Assembly (NCBI GenBank): GCA_002404055.1
Contig: DHIZ01000363.1
Span: 1 to 6,036, forward strand
Length of the DNA: 6,036 nt
Direction of reading: 5' to 3'
DNA from: Chloroflexi bacterium UBA4733
Lineage (GTDB): Bacteria > Chloroflexota > UBA4733
Below, one piece after another: positions 4,674 to 6,036 of this stretch. The notes beneath the pieces were generated by a model. It was not told where the DNA came from. It worked only from the letters and a program-made list of their open reading frames with translations, and did not search any database. The translations under genes were made by a program, and so were the position numbers. Position 1 is the stretch's first letter; each line of letters opens with the position of its first letter.

Positions 4674-6035
4674 CTACGAGCGGCGCATCGTAGCAGGCTC
4701 AGCCTCGGCGACCGCGGGCTCTCGCATCGCCATCCCTCGAATCCGCGCCGCACCGACGATCACCGCGCCGGCAGCCACTGCGGCGACCACCAGATACACC
4801 CACCACAGGGCCCCTGCCGCCGGCGCGGGTGGAACGGGTCCGTAGCTGAACAACCCAAAGTCGGTGGCCGCGATCAGCGCGCCGTTGAACAGGCGCACCC
4901 GCCACACATCCCCGCGCAGGCTCGGCCACACGGAGAACCATGTGCGCGCGCCGTCTCGGCTCTCGGCGATGCCGCTGACCATCGTTCCTGCGTACAAAGT
5001 GCCGCCACCAACGTCGGTGGCGCTGTCGACATGGATGCCGGTGACACCGCCGTGGACGTGCTCCGCCATGCCCGCGTCGGCTGTGGACCAGCGCTGGCCG
5101 TCGAATGCCGTGATTCCCTGCCCCATCGATGTGGCGAAGAGGTGGGTCCCGTCTGCTGAAGGGTCCAGGGCGTTCACGTACGCCTGTGAATTCGACTGCA
5201 CCCATCGCACGCCGTTCCATCTGTCAACGGATGTGACCTCGCTGAGGAAGAGCGTGCCGTGAAAGAAGCGCAGCGCCCAGCTACCGGTTGCGTCTGCCAA
5301 GCCGGCGTTCTCGCTCGTCCAGTGCGCGCCACCGTCACGGCTCAGCCACACTCCGTTGTAGGCGGCGACCCACACGATGGCCGGATTGGTTGGATCCACC
5401 TCGATGCCGTGCACCTCCCGCGCGGGGCTCGGGAGGCGGCGATATGGCCCGGTCGCCGTCGGAGCCATGTACACGCCGTCCGAGGTACCGACGTACGTCG
5501 CGCTGTTGGTCAGGTGGAGACCGAGGACGAGCGTGCGACCGTTGGGCACGCCAAAGCCTTCGACCGGACTCCACCGTTGGCCGTCCTGGCTGACGAAGAG
5601 GCCCTCACCGCCTGCCACGATGGTCCGGCCGTCGGGAGTCACGTCAAGCCGGTCGAGGAGCACCGCCTGCCCGCGAGGCTGCCAACTGAGGCCGGCGTGG
5701 GCCTGAGTCAGAGGCGCCACTGCGCGGGCTCCAAGCAGAAGCGGCACCGCGAGCGCTAGCACGAAGGCGCTGCTCGTGAGGCCGGCGATCCCAAAACCGT
5801 GCCGGGCCCTTGATGCCGCGGCCCGCAGCCTGGCGCGGTGCGTCACGACGTGCCAGGTCGTCGGCGCTGCCGCCCACACGGCGGTGAGCAGGTGGGCGTT
5901 GACCATCGCGGTACGGGTGTCGTCGCCGAGCGGCAGCAGCGCGACGAGTCCGCTGATCATCACCGCGCTGTAGAGGATCGCAATGCTCAGGGAGACCCAG
6001 CGGTCCCACAGGCTGGCGTCGGGCACAGCCGGCAC
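4674..6035 (-). CDS. Membrane protein with Asp-box (BNR/YCF48-like) beta-propeller; start uncertain, probably continues past the window
   Basis: From GTG at 6035, 453 residues are visible. Because this GTG is at the very edge and no ribosome binding site can be seen, the real start may lie outside. Residues about 14-35, 44-64 and 82-105 are three membrane helices. The second contains H48 and H62 with 13 residues between, plus H66 at its end. Residues about 115-400 are a repeated beta domain with Asp-boxes S-x-D-G-x-x-x-W or similar: SQDGQRW (149-155), SRDGGAHW (232-239), SRDGARTW (359-366), and degenerate copies at 271-278 and 311-316. This is the pattern of sialidase/YCF48-type propellers; no sialidase catalytic residues are evident. 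Residues 409-431 form a last membrane helix before a short charged tail. It is the first visible gene of the operon, 20 bases before DUF3105. Propellers of this kind usually bind proteins; a sensor or assembly role is inference. Confidence 0.8.
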   Translation of the reverse strand: MPAVPDASLWDRWVSLSIAILYSAVMISGLVALLPLGDDTRTAMVNAHLLTAVWAAAPTTWHVVTHRARLRAAASRARHGFGIAGLTSSAFVLALAVPLLLGARAVAPLTQAHAGLSWQPRGQAVLLDRLDVTPDGRTIVAGGEGLFVSQDGQRWSPVEGFGVPNGRTLVLGLHLTNSATYVGTSDGVYMAPTATGPYRRLPSPAREVHGIEVDPTNPAIVWVAAYNGVWLSRDGGAHWTSENAGLADATGSWALRFFHGTLFLSEVTSVDRWNGVRWVQSNSQAYVNALDPSADGTHLFATSMGQGITAFDGQRWSTADAGMAEHVHGGVTGIHVDSATDVGGGTLYAGTMVSGIAESRDGARTWFSVWPSLRGDVWRVRLFNGALIAATDFGLFSYGPVPPAPAAGALWWVYLVVAAVAAGAVIVGAARIRGMAMREPAVAEAEPATMRRS

Positions 6036-6036
6036 C

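Noticed and set aside
4674..6035. Sialidase activity suggested by the Asp-boxes
   Set aside because: Asp-boxes are structural and shared by many non-enzymatic propellers. The arginine triad and other catalytic residues of sialidases could not be recognised, and the membrane helices argue against a simple secreted enzyme.
1..6036. CRISPR array, insertion sequence or integrase gene
   Set aside because: No regularly spaced repeats, transposase motifs, terminal inverted repeats or recombinase-like reading frame were seen. The only direct repeat of note is the 18-bp tRNA D-arm sequence.

Overview
The window is high-GC DNA that looks actinobacterial. The evidence is the GC-rich third codon positions, the use of GTG starts, an N-terminus of the formate dehydrogenase alpha subunit of the kind I know from actinobacteria, and a tRNA-Gly(GCC) 5' half with an actinobacterial-type sequence. 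No species can be named from the sequence alone.

Layout, left to right. (1) Positions 1-501, minus strand: the first 167 codons of a molybdenum/tungsten formate dehydrogenase alpha subunit, running off the left edge, with a good Shine-Dalgarno site and a candidate promoter. (2) Positions 849-1127, plus strand: a small Ala/Arg/Glu-rich, probably helical protein of unknown function, divergent from the dehydrogenase. (3) Positions about 1128-1838: a gene-poor scar. It holds a G-rich hairpin, two incomplete tRNA-Gly-like fragments sharing an 18-bp D-arm sequence, and a truncated, twice-frameshifted N-terminus of a major facilitator (MFS) transporter on the minus strand. The MFS fragment ends at almost the base where the second tRNA fragment breaks off. 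(4) Positions 1839-6035, minus strand: four tightly packed genes, two of the three junctions overlapping. In transcription order they are a membrane-anchored Asp-box beta-propeller protein (probably incomplete at the right edge), a DUF3105 protein, a three-part fusion (DUF4382-like, Sco/SenC, TlpA-like thioredoxin), and a TlpA-type thioredoxin lipoprotein. The MFS remnant lies 71 bases further on in the same orientation and may once have been the fifth gene.

How the genes may work together. All four operon products are predicted to be membrane-anchored with their main domains outside the cytoplasmic membrane. Sco proteins are copper chaperones/thiol redox proteins for the CuA centre of cytochrome oxidases, and in Bradyrhizobium a TlpA thioredoxin reduces both Sco and the oxidase CuA subunit. 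A Sco and a TlpA domain in one chain, followed by a second separate TlpA, therefore suggests a dedicated extracytoplasmic copper/thiol-redox module. The DUF3105 protein is rich in conserved-looking His and Cys, and the propeller protein has a His-x13-His transmembrane helix like those of b-type cytochromes. Metal or heme handling fits both, but that part is inference. This operon is the best candidate for an undescribed system here; the tRNA/MFS junction is the clearest trace of past rearrangement.
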